Part shown: positions 36,344 through 45,479 of the stretch, piece by piece | How the letters are laid out: each line of letters opens with the position of its first letter | Position numbering within the stretch: position 1 is the first letter of the stretch | From: Longimicrobiales bacterium | GTDB lineage: Bacteria; Gemmatimonadota; Gemmatimonadetes; Longimicrobiales; Gaopeijiaceae | Direction of reading: 5' to 3' | Length of the DNA stretch: 52,605 nucleotides | NCBI GenBank assembly: GCA_028823235.1 | Contig: JAPKBW010000020.1 | Coordinates: forward strand, 1 to 52,605 | Notes under the pieces: generated by a model | Databases searched by the model: none | The model's input: the letters and a program-made list of their open reading frames with translations, nothing else | What the model was told of the DNA's origin: nothing | Position numbers and translations under genes: made by a program

Positions 36344-38053
36344 ATGTCGCCAACAATATCGCCTGACGCGAACCGTGCGTTCGCTGACCTCGGGCTCGGA
36401 TCGGAGCTTCTGGAGTCCCTCGCAACACTGGGATACGAAGAGCCTACACCTATTCAGCGGGAAGCCATCCCCCACCTTCTCGAAGGCAAGGACCTGCTCG
36501 GCCTCGCCGCGACAGGAACCGGAAAGACCGCTGCGTTCGCACTGCCTCTTCTCCAGAGGATCGAGACTGGGGGGCCCGTCCCAGCTGCCCTGATCTTAGT
36601 CCCGACTAGAGAGCTCGCGGTGCAGGTCGCGAGAGCGGTCCACAGGTACGGGAAGCCGTTGAAGGTGAATGTACTCCCTATTTATGGAGGCCAGTCCTTC
36701 CGCCAGCAGCTCAATGTGCTCAAGCGGGGCGTGGACGTCGTGGTCGCAACACCTGGCCGGGCGCTCGATCACATCCGACGAGGGACACTGAAACTCGGCG
36801 GCCTTCAGGTGCTCGTTCTCGATGAAGCCGATGAGATGCTGGATATGGGCTTCGCTGAGGACCTCGATGCGATCATTTCCGAGGTTCCCGATGAGCGCCA
36901 AACACTGCTGTTCTCTGCAACCCTCGCTCCCCGCATCGGGACGATTGCGAAACAGTATCTGACCAACCCGATCGAAGTCCGCATCGCAGCCGAGGAGGAG
37001 GGAAACATTCCTCTGGTACGGCAAACCGCATACCTCGTGCGGCGCCCCCACAAGCTGGCCGCGCTCGGTCGAGTACTCGACCTGGAGGCACCCGAGGCAG
37101 CCCTCGTGTTCTGCAGGACCCGAAACGACGTCGACGAGCTGGTCGAAGCGTTGAACGGCCGTGGCTATCGGGCGGAATCAATGCACGGGGGCATGTCGCA
37201 GGACGAGCGCGAACGAGTCATGAAGAAGCTGCGCAACAACGCAGTTGACCTCCTCGTGGCAACGGATGTTGCTGCCCGTGGGCTCGACATTTCGCACCTC
37301 ACTCACGTGATCAACTACGAGGTGCCGTCCTCTCCGAAGTCCTACGTCCACCGAATTGGCCGGGTCGGTCGGGCCGGGCGTGAAGGCGTGGCAATTACTC
37401 TGGCGGAGCCGCGCGAGCACGCCCTGCTACGCAATCTCGAGCGTCTCACCAAGCAGAAGATCGAAGTCGAGTCACTTCCAACCGTCGCAGACCTCAGGGC
37501 CCGGCGTCTGGAGCTCACCCGAGCGTCGGTTCGGGAGTCGATCCTCGAAGGTGATCTGGACAACTTCAGGGTCGTCGTCGAGTCGCTGTCCGACGAGTTC
37601 GATCTCTTCGATATCGCTCTCGGCGCTGTGAAGATGGGTCACGAAGCGACGATCAGCGTCGCCGAGGGAGACGAAGAAGACATACCGATCGAGCAGCCCA
37701 GACACGAACGGTCGAAAGGGAAGAAGAAAGGACGTCCTGCTAATCGCGATCGGGCACATGAATCGACCGAAGCGGGCGAGCCCGACGGACGGCGCGGAAA
37801 GGCGAGACTTGGCAACGTGCAGCGCATCTTTATCGGCGTCGGTCGTGAGAGTGGAGTTCGACCCAAGGACCTCGTTGGAGCAATTACCGGAGAGGCCGGG
37901 ATCCGAGGTACGCAGATCGGTTCGATTCAGATCTCGAAAGCCTTCAGCATCGTCGAGGTCTCGCAAGATGTGGCCAGCCACGTGCTCGAGTCCCTTCGCG
38001 ACGGGAAGATCAAGGGCAAGCGCGTTCAAGTGAAAATGGACAAGGGCCGGTAA
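36344..38053 (+). CDS. deaD: DEAD-box ATP-dependent RNA helicase with DbpA RNA-binding domain
   Basis: The product is 569 residues. All helicase motifs are present: Q motif near 30, ATGTGKT (56-62), PTREL (87-91), DEAD (160-163), SAT (191-193), VATDVAARGLD and HRIGRVGRAGREG. A basic linker (about 440-490, RHERSKGKKKGRPANRDR) leads to a DbpA-type RNA-binding domain (NVQRIFIGVGRESGVRPKDL to the end). This is the CsdA/DeaD layout (E. coli 629 residues), acting in ribosome assembly and mRNA turnover, often at low temperature. GGAG directly abuts the ATG, so the initiation signal is atypical. It is followed by the amidase gene 72 bases on. Confidence 0.95.
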   Translation: MSPTISPDANRAFADLGLGSELLESLATLGYEEPTPIQREAIPHLLEGKDLLGLAATGTGKTAAFALPLLQRIETGGPVPAALILVPTRELAVQVARAVHRYGKPLKVNVLPIYGGQSFRQQLNVLKRGVDVVVATPGRALDHIRRGTLKLGGLQVLVLDEADEMLDMGFAEDLDAIISEVPDERQTLLFSATLAPRIGTIAKQYLTNPIEVRIAAEEEGNIPLVRQTAYLVRRPHKLAALGRVLDLEAPEAALVFCRTRNDVDELVEALNGRGYRAESMHGGMSQDERERVMKKLRNNAVDLLVATDVAARGLDISHLTHVINYEVPSSPKSYVHRIGRVGRAGREGVAITLAEPREHALLRNLERLTKQKIEVESLPTVADLRARRLELTRASVRESILEGDLDNFRVVVESLSDEFDLFDIALGAVKMGHEATISVAEGDEEDIPIEQPRHERSKGKKKGRPANRDRAHESTEAGEPDGRRGKARLGNVQRIFIGVGRESGVRPKDLVGAITGEAGIRGTQIGSIQISKAFSIVEVSQDVASHVLESLRDGKIKGKRVQVKMDKGR

Positions 38054-38125
38054 CCGCACGCATGTTGCTTGTCCCAGCGGACTGAATCATTCCGTCCGCG
38101 AGACTGGCATAAAGAGGGCCGCCCT

Positions 38126-39799
38126 GTGATCACCTTGAAGACGTCCCGAACGCTTCTGCTCGCGGCCCTGCTCGCTGCCCCGCTACTCGCAGCCTGCAGC
38201 GGATCCGCGGCTGACTCGGCGACATTCAATGTGGTGGAAGCCACGATTCCTGAAATGCAGCAGGCGATGGAAGAAGGGCACCTGACATCCCGTCAGCTGG
38301 TCGAGGCCCACCTGATCCGCATCGCCATGTACGAGGAACGGGTGAACGCGGTCATCGCCATCAATCCGAACGCGTTGACCGATGCCGAGCGGCTCGACCA
38401 GGAGCGTGCGGACGGTCGCGTACGTGGCCCGCTTCACGGTATTCCCGTTGCACTGAAGGACAATGTCCACACCATGGACATGCCGACCACGGGCGGAGCC
38501 AAAGCGTTTGAAGGCTATTTTCCGCCGTACGAGGCGACCATCACGACCAATCTCCGTGAGGCCGGAGCGATCATCATCGCCAAGACGGTCATGACCGAGC
38601 TCGCGAACTTCACGGCTGCCGGCATGCCGGGGAACTACAGCGCGATCGGTGGCTACGGGCTCAACCCGTATGACCCACGCCGTGATCCTCGTGACGGTCG
38701 AAACGATGGCCGGCCCGTCATGGGTGTTGGTGGGTCGAGTTCAGGGATCGGAACTGCGATGAGTTTCTGGGCGGCGAACGTCGGAACGGAGACATCCGGA
38801 TCGATCCTCTCTCCGGCCAACTCGAACATGCTCGCGGCGATCAAGCCCACGGTCGGGCGAATCAGTCGATACGGCATCATTCCGATCAGTGGGGACCAGG
38901 ACACTGCTGGCCCGATGGCTCGGACCGTCACGGACGCGGCCATCTTCTTTGGCGTGTTAGAGAGCGCATCGCCTGATCCGAACGATGCGGCCACCACGCT
39001 CTGTCAGGTCCCGGCGAACGGAGACTACACGCCCTTCCTCAACCTGGACGGCCTGCAGGGCGCCCGGATCGGCATCCCGAGAGCCCTTTACTACGACTCG
39101 ATTCAAGTGCCGGGCACCAACCGATGGCAGAGCCGGATGAATGAGGAGAGTCGAGCCGTCATGGCTGATGCGATCGCCATCCTAGAGGCCCAGGGGGCAA
39201 TCGTCGTCGACCCTGCCGACATCCCGAGTGTCATCGACACGGATCCGGCCACGAGCCTGGTCACAAACGGTGGAAGCAGCGTCTTGGACTACGGGATGAA
39301 GCGTGACTTCAACGCATGGCTCACTACGCTGGGCGAGACCGCGCCAGTGAAGACGCTCACCGAGCTACGTGAATGGAATCTCGCGCACCGCTCCATGGGC
39401 GCGATCAAATACGAGCAGGCACGGCTCGACGGTGCAGACGCGATCGACCTCGAAGCCGATCGCGCTCAGTATGAGGCTGACCTCATGCAGGACAATGTGC
39501 TTAACGCGACGCGCGGAATCGACGCGGCCATGACCGATCATGAGCTCGACGCATTGCTCTTCCCGAGCTCCAGCGGGGCCGGAATCGCGGCCAAGCCCGG
39601 GTATCCGACCGTCATCGTTCCGTTCGCCTTCGTGGCAAACGATGGCGGCCCTGAGATGCCGGCTGGGTTCGATGCCAAGCCTCGCCCCTTCGGCGTGAGC
39701 TTCACCGGATCAGCTTGCTCGGAGCCACGGCTGATCGAGCTTGCCTATGCTTTCGAGCAAGCATCCATGCGCCGTATCGCACCTCCGAGGATGAACTAA
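38126..39799 (+). CDS. Amidase-signature lipoprotein
   Basis: The product is 557 residues from GTG 38126, with GAGGG nearby; an upstream ATG at 38069 lacks a leader. A lipobox LLAAC at about residue 24 makes it a lipoprotein. The amidase signature triad is visible: K111 (ALKDN), cis-Ser within GGSSSGIG (204-206) and nucleophile S226 in GTETSGSI. The fold hydrolyses amide bonds, for instance in aryl amides, peptide amides or amino-acid derivatives. The location outside the cytoplasm suggests use of environmental amides. It converges with the carbonic anhydrase gene. Confidence 0.9.
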   Translation: MITLKTSRTLLLAALLAAPLLAACSGSAADSATFNVVEATIPEMQQAMEEGHLTSRQLVEAHLIRIAMYEERVNAVIAINPNALTDAERLDQERADGRVRGPLHGIPVALKDNVHTMDMPTTGGAKAFEGYFPPYEATITTNLREAGAIIIAKTVMTELANFTAAGMPGNYSAIGGYGLNPYDPRRDPRDGRNDGRPVMGVGGSSSGIGTAMSFWAANVGTETSGSILSPANSNMLAAIKPTVGRISRYGIIPISGDQDTAGPMARTVTDAAIFFGVLESASPDPNDAATTLCQVPANGDYTPFLNLDGLQGARIGIPRALYYDSIQVPGTNRWQSRMNEESRAVMADAIAILEAQGAIVVDPADIPSVIDTDPATSLVTNGGSSVLDYGMKRDFNAWLTTLGETAPVKTLTELREWNLAHRSMGAIKYEQARLDGADAIDLEADRAQYEADLMQDNVLNATRGIDAAMTDHELDALLFPSSSGAGIAAKPGYPTVIVPFAFVANDGGPEMPAGFDAKPRPFGVSFTGSACSEPRLIELAYAFEQASMRRIAPPRMN

Positions 39800-39824
39800 C
39801 GCGGCTGAACCAGAGCGGCTCGCG

Positions 39825-40436
39825 TCAGAGAAACTCGACGACGCCGGTCTCGAGACAGTACTCGGCGCCAACCACATGCAGACCTCCCCCGTCGACGAGT
39901 CGATGCAGCAGGTCCGAATGGGCGGTGAGTTCATTCATGGACGTGTCGACATTCGTCCGGACCGCGTCCCCGATGAGCGATTCGGGCGTCCACCCTGGGG
40001 CCGCTGACGCGAGTCGTTCGACCGCGGGACGGATTCGGTCCACGATGGACTGCAGATTCGCAGAAGGAGACACACTAGCGCCCCTGATCTGCTCAAGCGT
40101 CGCCAGGACCGCACCGCAGCCGGTGTGCCCCATCACAACGACGAGGCGTGTTCCGAACTCAGTCGCAGCAAATTCGACGCTGCCCACCTGAGATGAGGCC
40201 GCGATATTTCCAGCGACGCGGATCACGAAGAGAGCACCCAGCCCCTGATCGAAAATCACCTCAGCTGGAACGCGTGAGTCCGAACACCCGAGGATGATGG
40301 CAAATGGCGACTGCCCGCCGACCAGTTCGGCCCGACGGTGGTGCGCCTCGGCCACCGTCAGATTCGGCGCATCTGCCACGAATCGGGCATTTCCGTCTTG
40401 CAGGCGGGCGAGGGCTTCAGCAGCAGGAAGCGTCAT
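39825..40436 (-). CDS. Beta-class carbonic anhydrase
   Basis: The product is 203 residues from ATG 40436. The zinc site is C51-S-D53-S-R55 (CSDSRVP) plus H104 and C107 (GHTGCGA), as in all beta carbonic anhydrases, and the Asp-Arg pair controls access to the zinc. It interconverts CO2 and bicarbonate in the cytoplasm. It is divergent from the ketopantoate reductase-like gene, with about 70 bases between the starts. It would supply bicarbonate for carboxylases or help pH balance. No clear Shine-Dalgarno is seen. Confidence 0.95.
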   Translation of the reverse strand: MTLPAAEALARLQDGNARFVADAPNLTVAEAHHRRAELVGGQSPFAIILGCSDSRVPAEVIFDQGLGALFVIRVAGNIAASSQVGSVEFAATEFGTRLVVVMGHTGCGAVLATLEQIRGASVSPSANLQSIVDRIRPAVERLASAAPGWTPESLIGDAVRTNVDTSMNELTAHSDLLHRLVDGGGLHVVGAEYCLETGVVEFL

Positions 40437-40505
40437 CAATGTTCTGAGTAGAGAGGAGTGGCTCCAAATATTCGCTCAGGAGCCCTTCACACGGCAACTT
40501 CCGGT

Positions 40506-41516
40506 ATGAATTCTGACACGATTGTAATCTGGGGCGCCGGCGCTATGGGCGGGTCCATCGGCGCCTGGCTGGTCCGCGCCGGCCAGCCAGTTCTATTCGT
40601 CGACACCGACGAACAGCACGCCCGGGTGATCCGTGACTCAGGCCTCAAGATCATCGGGCCCGTCGACGAATTCTCGGTAAACGCGGACTGCGTTCATCCC
40701 AGTGACGTGACTTCTGAGATCACGACCGTGTTCCTCGCGGTGAAGGCTCATCACACCGAGGAATCCGTCCAGGCGATCGAGCCCCTGCTGGCCTGTGACG
40801 GAGTCGTAGTCTCGATACAGAACGGACTCAACGAACTCGTCATTGCGGCGGCCGTCGGTGACGATCGCACGATCGGTTCGTTCGTGAACTTCGGCGCGGA
40901 CGTTCTTCACCCAGGTGTGGTAATGCGTGGGAATCGAGGCACTGTCGTTGTTGGTGAGCTCGATGGCGCACGCACGGACAGGGTCGAGGAAGTGCATCGC
41001 TTGCTGAGCCTCTTTGAGCCCAAGGCCCAGCTGACGGACAACATATGGGGATACCTGTGGGGCAAGCTGGCCTACGGATCAATGCTGTTTGCAACGGCCC
41101 TGACCGCCGCGTCGATTGCCGATGTCCTCGCTTCTCCGAAGCACCGCCCTGCCCTCATCGGCCTGGCTCGAGAGGCTATGGCCGTCGCTGCTTCACGCGG
41201 GGTGCGCCCAGAGGCTTTCGACGGATTCGACCCGGGAGCGTTCGCTCCTGAGGCGTCGTCCGTGGCCGCGACCGAGAGCCTCGACGCACTGGTCCGGTTC
41301 AACCGGGCATCCGCAAAGAGTCACAGCGGCGTGTGGCGCGACCTCGCGGTCCGAAAGCGCCGCACGGAAGTCGATGCGCAGATCGCACCCATCGACAGTA
41401 TTGGAGCGGAAAGCGGCGTGCCTACACCGCTGACCCGACGACTGGTGGAGCTGGTCCATGATGTCGAGGAGGGTCGAAGAGATCAAAGTTGGGAAACGCT
41501 GGACCAACTCATCTGA
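40506..41516 (+). CDS. Ketopantoate reductase family protein (ApbA/PanE-like)
   Basis: The product is 336 residues from ATG 40506. The NADPH-binding motif GAGAMGGSIGAWL is at residues 10-22. The conserved lysine of the catalytic helix is in WGKLAYGSML. SIQNGLNE resembles the GIQNAL/Gln-Asn-Gly stretch typical of the family. The C-terminal helical domain is present. A role in pantothenate synthesis would be reduction of 2-dehydropantoate, but several paralogues in this family act on other 2-keto acids, and no panB/panC gene is nearby. I therefore give no gene symbol. It is followed by the M20 gene after about 100 bases. Confidence 0.87.
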   Translation: MNSDTIVIWGAGAMGGSIGAWLVRAGQPVLFVDTDEQHARVIRDSGLKIIGPVDEFSVNADCVHPSDVTSEITTVFLAVKAHHTEESVQAIEPLLACDGVVVSIQNGLNELVIAAAVGDDRTIGSFVNFGADVLHPGVVMRGNRGTVVVGELDGARTDRVEEVHRLLSLFEPKAQLTDNIWGYLWGKLAYGSMLFATALTAASIADVLASPKHRPALIGLAREAMAVAASRGVRPEAFDGFDPGAFAPEASSVAATESLDALVRFNRASAKSHSGVWRDLAVRKRRTEVDAQIAPIDSIGAESGVPTPLTRRLVELVHDVEEGRRDQSWETLDQLI

Positions 41517-41616
41517 CATCAGTCGCCTGGTGCATCCGGGGCAAGTACTTTCCGGCCCCCTAACGAGCGATCTGTCGCTCGCGTCACGCACGAACACGTC
41601 CGACTGGAGTCTCGAC

Positions 41617-43065
41617 ATGATGGCTATGCGCCGCCTTCTCGCACTGCCACTTCTGCTTCTGCCAATCCCAGTTTTTGCTCAGAGCACCGACACCGAACGA
41701 GCGGCCGCACGCGACATCATCGCCGAAATCGATGTGCTCCAAGCCCGGCTGAACCCGACGGGGATGGCCGAGGACCTCGCAGGCCGGAATGACGAAATGC
41801 GGGAGGCGCTCGTCCGCCGTACGACAGAGCTGTGGGAGTCGGAGATGCAGGATCTCAGCGACTTTATCGGTCTCAATCCCGAGGTCGGCTGGGAGGAGTT
41901 CCTCGCCGTCGATACGCTGTCGTCAGTGCTGCGAGGTCGGGGGTGGGATGTCGAGGTGGGGGTCGCCGGTCTGGAGACCGCCTTCGTCGCGACTTGGACG
42001 TCGCCAGCCGGCCAGGACGGACTGATGCTCGGCATGATTGCCGAGTATGACGCCCTGCGTGACGCAGATGGTCCGTTCCACGGGGATCAGCACAACGCGC
42101 AAACGCCGATCGTATTCGCATCAGCGTTCGCCATGGCGGAACACATGGCCGCTGAGGGAATTCCCGGGCGACTGCGCATCTACGGAACGCCGGCGGAGGA
42201 GGTCGGTCCGCCGGCGAAGGTCATTATGCACGAAGCGGGGATCTTCGACGGAGCCGACCTGCTCATCCGCAGCCACGGTGTCACCCAGACCTCGCGCGCT
42301 CAGGTCGGGTTCGGGAGTTGCTGCCTCAATATCAATGAGGTGAAGTACACCTTCCTCGGGAAGCCATCGCATCAGATGGCCTCGTGGCACGGGCGTAATG
42401 CGCTTGAAGCGGCAGTCCACTTCTACTCGATGGTGGACGGCCTGCGCTCGACCTTTCGCCCAGAAGCATCGATTCAGGGTGTGATCCCGGAAGGCGGCGA
42501 GGCGCCGAACGTCGTGCCCCAGCGAGCCGTCGTGGACTATTACATCCGATATCCCGACCCGATCTATCTGGAGCACATCAACAACATGATGGACGACGCG
42601 GCGCGCGGCGCGGCGATGGCCACTGGGACAGAAGTGCAGATCGATCGGTACGGTGAATACCGGGACGGGCTCTCGCTCGGAACTCTCCAAGAGCTTGCCT
42701 TTGCCTACGCGAACGAACTGGACGCCCCAAACATCAATCCAGAGCCCAGCCGACCCTCGGGTTATGAGGAGACAGGGGTCGTCACAAAAGACATTCCCGG
42801 CATCGGAATCAGCGTGTTCAGCTCACGTGGGGCGAATCATACACGCGGCATGCTCGACGATACCTTCAACGAGATCGGCCACACCGGCTTTCGCATCAGT
42901 GCCGAAATCATGACGTCGATGCTCTACGACTACCTCACGCGACCGGAGCTTCGCGAAGCCGTGATCGAGGAACAGGCCATCCTCGCGGGGCTCCTGGATC
43001 AATATCACGACGCTCTTCGCGCAGCCTATGCCAGCGAACTGGGGAGCCCGATCTCACAGAGGTAG
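41617..43065 (+). CDS. Secreted M20 family amidohydrolase/peptidase (AbgB-like)
   Basis: The product is 482 residues with a signal peptide (1-23, ending VFAQ). GGAG lies seven bases before ATG 41617; ATG 41626 is equally possible. Catalytic-domain motifs are EYDALRDADG, GDQHNAQTP, GTPAEEVGPPAKV and SHGVTQT, and the lid domain is at about 245-360. In place of the CGH metal-binding turn of AbgB/aminoacylases (GCGHN), the sequence reads GDQHN, so one metal ligand is changed. Such enzymes hydrolyse N-acyl amino acids, dipeptides or aryl-glutamates. Here it would act in the periplasm. Specificity is unknown. Confidence 0.88.
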   Translation: MMAMRRLLALPLLLLPIPVFAQSTDTERAAARDIIAEIDVLQARLNPTGMAEDLAGRNDEMREALVRRTTELWESEMQDLSDFIGLNPEVGWEEFLAVDTLSSVLRGRGWDVEVGVAGLETAFVATWTSPAGQDGLMLGMIAEYDALRDADGPFHGDQHNAQTPIVFASAFAMAEHMAAEGIPGRLRIYGTPAEEVGPPAKVIMHEAGIFDGADLLIRSHGVTQTSRAQVGFGSCCLNINEVKYTFLGKPSHQMASWHGRNALEAAVHFYSMVDGLRSTFRPEASIQGVIPEGGEAPNVVPQRAVVDYYIRYPDPIYLEHINNMMDDAARGAAMATGTEVQIDRYGEYRDGLSLGTLQELAFAYANELDAPNINPEPSRPSGYEETGVVTKDIPGIGISVFSSRGANHTRGMLDDTFNEIGHTGFRISAEIMTSMLYDYLTRPELREAVIEEQAILAGLLDQYHDALRAAYASELGSPISQR

Positions 43066-43218
43066 CGCCCATCGGAAATTCTCGAAGGCTCCCAGAGATT
43101 GGCGCACCTTCGGGATCCACGACAGGTCGAGATACGGCACGATGCATGGATCCCGAAGTGCTCGATCCTGTCGCCGCTGTCTTCCAGAAAGAAGATCATC
43201 ATCGTTCAGCCGTGTCCG

Positions 43219-43431
43219 CTATTCCGGATCTTTGCCGTTCGGACCAATCACCTTGTACAGGATGTATCCGGCAGCGCCAACTCCGAGCACAACCGGTACC
43301 CAGCCAAGCAGGTTGAGTACGATCGCGCCACCGAGGACCACCGCAGCTCCCTGAGCCCAGCCGATCATCTTCGCAGATGACTTCACTCGAGCGATGTCCC
43401 GCTCCGTGTAAATCTTCTCGGGCAGATTCAT
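43219..43431 (-). CDS. Small membrane protein coupled to the PQQ dehydrogenase
   Basis: The product is 70 residues. The ATG overlaps the upstream stop codon (ATGA), so its translation depends on the PQQ enzyme. A charged N-terminal helix (MNLPEKIYTERDIARVK) precedes two closely spaced hydrophobic segments (WAQGAAVVLGGAIVLNLLGW and VVLGVGAAGYILYKV). It resembles small membrane anchors of the YtxH or DUF type, but I do not recognise it. It may anchor or pair with the dehydrogenase. It converges with the M20 gene. Confidence 0.7.
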   Translation of the reverse strand: MNLPEKIYTERDIARVKSSAKMIGWAQGAAVVLGGAIVLNLLGWVPVVLGVGAAGYILYKVIGPNGKDPE

Positions 43432-45158
43432 CGGTCGAGCGCGAATACCCAGAGCACACCACCTTGGGGTACGTAGGTGAACGTGCCTCGGGCTGAGTCC
43501 ACGCGACGTGTCATGCTCGCCGGGTCCACTCCCCATCCGGACTGGACGGCTATGTACTGGACGCCATCTACGGCATATGTGACCGGAACGCCCATCACAC
43601 CGGAGCTCAAACGCTTGCTCCACAGTTCCGCACCTGTTCCTGCATCAAAAGCGCTGAACCTCCGATCAGGCGTTCCACCCATAAAGACCAATCCACCCCC
43701 AGTTGTGAGGACCGAGCCCCAGTTAAGCGATGGAAAATTGGTCGTCCACTCGAGTGTGCCGGTATCGAGATTCCACGCCTGAAGTTCTCCGATGTGATCG
43801 GCCCCCTCGCGGAGAGTCATCTCAGAATCTGCACCCGTGTATCCGCGGCCCGGGATATACTCGACCTCCAGCCCCTCAATTGATCCGCAGTGATTGGTGT
43901 TCGCCGGGATATACAGCAGGCGCGTGTCGGGATTGAACGCCGCCGGTGGCCAATCCTTCCCTCCCCAGAGCGAAGGGCAGAACGACGTAACCTGCCCGGT
44001 GGTCGGCTTGTGGTCGGGGTCATATGTGGGGCGCCCGGTCTCCGGATCGATACTCGAGAAGACGTCCTGATACACATACTCGGTGGCATCGACGAAGCTG
44101 ATGCCGTCAGCGCTTCGTTCCAGTGTCCACAAATACCCGTTGCGACCCGGGTGCACGAGCGCAGGAAACGTCCGGCCGTCACGTGTAAGGTCCACAAGCA
44201 GCGGCGTCGACACCTCATCCCAGTCCCAAGACCCGTTCCAGTGATACTGATGGTAGCCCCGGATCTCACCCGTCTGGAGATCAAGGGCGAGCACAGAGTT
44301 CGTGTACAGATTGTCTCCGTCCCGCTGATCGCCTACCCATGGACCCGGATTGCCGGTGCCCCAGTAGGTGAGACCCAACGCCGGATCGTAGTGTCCAGGC
44401 AGCCAAACGGGGGCGCCACCGGTCTCCCAGGTATCGCCAGGCCAGGTGTCGCTGCCGAAGTCGCCCGGCTCTGGCACGGTGTGCGTCTTCCATACCTCCA
44501 CCCCGGTTTCCGCATCTAACGCCACGACGAAGCCACGGATGCCAAGCTCGCCACCCGAGACCCCCGCCATGATTCGCCCTTCGACCGCCAGCGGCGCGGT
44601 CGTCATGTAATAGCCGGACCCGTTGTCGGCGACGGAGACGTCCCAGATCTCTTCTCCGGTCAAGGCGTCGAGCGCAACCACCCGCGCGTCCAGTGTCGCC
44701 ATGAAGACTTTGTCTTCATAAAGGGCAACGCCCCGATTCGTGTTGTGGATCGCGATGAGACGGTCCGGCAGGTCATGCTCGTAGAGCCAGAGCAGATCGC
44801 CGTTCCGGGCGTCGAGTGCGAACAGTCGATTACCCGGCGTCGTGATATACATCACGCCATCATTCACGATCGGTGGAGATTCGTGACCGCCGCGGACGCC
44901 GGTGGAGAACGTCCAGGCCGCCTCGAGATCGGACACGTTGCCGGATGTGATCTGATCGAGCTCGCTGAAACCCCAGCCCGCATAATTCCCGCGGTAGCTC
45001 AGCCAGTTCTCAGGCTCGGGATTCTCAAGGCGGTCCTGAGTAACGGACCGGTATGGGGGCGTCACGGCCAAAGCCATTGGTGGCGGGCCAGAGGCACATG
45101 CCGTCGTCACGAAGAACAACAGCAGCGCGCCAGTCAATCGTAGTCGCGGTCCCTTCAT
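43428..45158 (-). CDS. PQQ-dependent dehydrogenase (quinoprotein), lipoprotein-type
   Basis: The product is 576 residues from ATG 45158; GGAGGG precedes it by five bases and a lipobox FFVTTAC follows (C21). Propeller W-motifs repeat throughout (for example GDLLWLYEHDL, GEEIWDVSV, TGTLEWTTNF), an eight-bladed PQQ propeller. The active-site stretch WNGSWDWDEVS has D312 and D314 in a D-x-D spacing, the pattern linked to lanthanide-dependent enzymes. N270 (TGNPGP) fits the metal site. The vicinal Cys-Cys pair of classical PQQ alcohol dehydrogenases is absent; the sequence reads NGSGYYMTTAP at that place. It oxidises alcohols or sugars in the periplasm. No heme c domain is fused, so electrons go to a separate acceptor. 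Confidence 0.9.
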   Translation of the reverse strand: MKGPRLRLTGALLLFFVTTACASGPPPMALAVTPPYRSVTQDRLENPEPENWLSYRGNYAGWGFSELDQITSGNVSDLEAAWTFSTGVRGGHESPPIVNDGVMYITTPGNRLFALDARNGDLLWLYEHDLPDRLIAIHNTNRGVALYEDKVFMATLDARVVALDALTGEEIWDVSVADNGSGYYMTTAPLAVEGRIMAGVSGGELGIRGFVVALDAETGVEVWKTHTVPEPGDFGSDTWPGDTWETGGAPVWLPGHYDPALGLTYWGTGNPGPWVGDQRDGDNLYTNSVLALDLQTGEIRGYHQYHWNGSWDWDEVSTPLLVDLTRDGRTFPALVHPGRNGYLWTLERSADGISFVDATEYVYQDVFSSIDPETGRPTYDPDHKPTTGQVTSFCPSLWGGKDWPPAAFNPDTRLLYIPANTNHCGSIEGLEVEYIPGRGYTGADSEMTLREGADHIGELQAWNLDTGTLEWTTNFPSLNWGSVLTTGGGLVFMGGTPDRRFSAFDAGTGAELWSKRLSSGVMGVPVTYAVDGVQYIAVQSGWGVDPASMTRRVDSARGTFTYVPQGGVLWVFALDR

Positions 45159-45479
45159 TGGGCCCTCCCCCGAAGTCGGCCGACCAGGCTGTCTCGATGC
45201 CGGCACCTAGGTGAACATGGGACCGCCGTCCGGTGCGGCAAGCATCGACAGGGAACCCCGCCGGGTGAATCCTCCGAAGTATGCCCGTGTGACCAGGCGG
45301 GCATACTTTGAGGCGAACGATGGCAAAAGGCGCCAATCGACATTTCGCACAGTCGGTCACTTGAAGCGGCCAAGCTGGCCTGGATCATCCGCGACGCCAG
45401 CCAGCAGGAGCACTGCGAGCCATCCGGCCTGGCTTTGCCAAATAGGATGTCGATCCACTGAATGGACCCACGGGGTACC

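Noticed and set aside
36596-38059. Long minus-strand frames opposite the DEAD-box helicase
   Set aside because: The helicase frame carries every family motif, so the opposite frames are artefacts of GC-rich codons.
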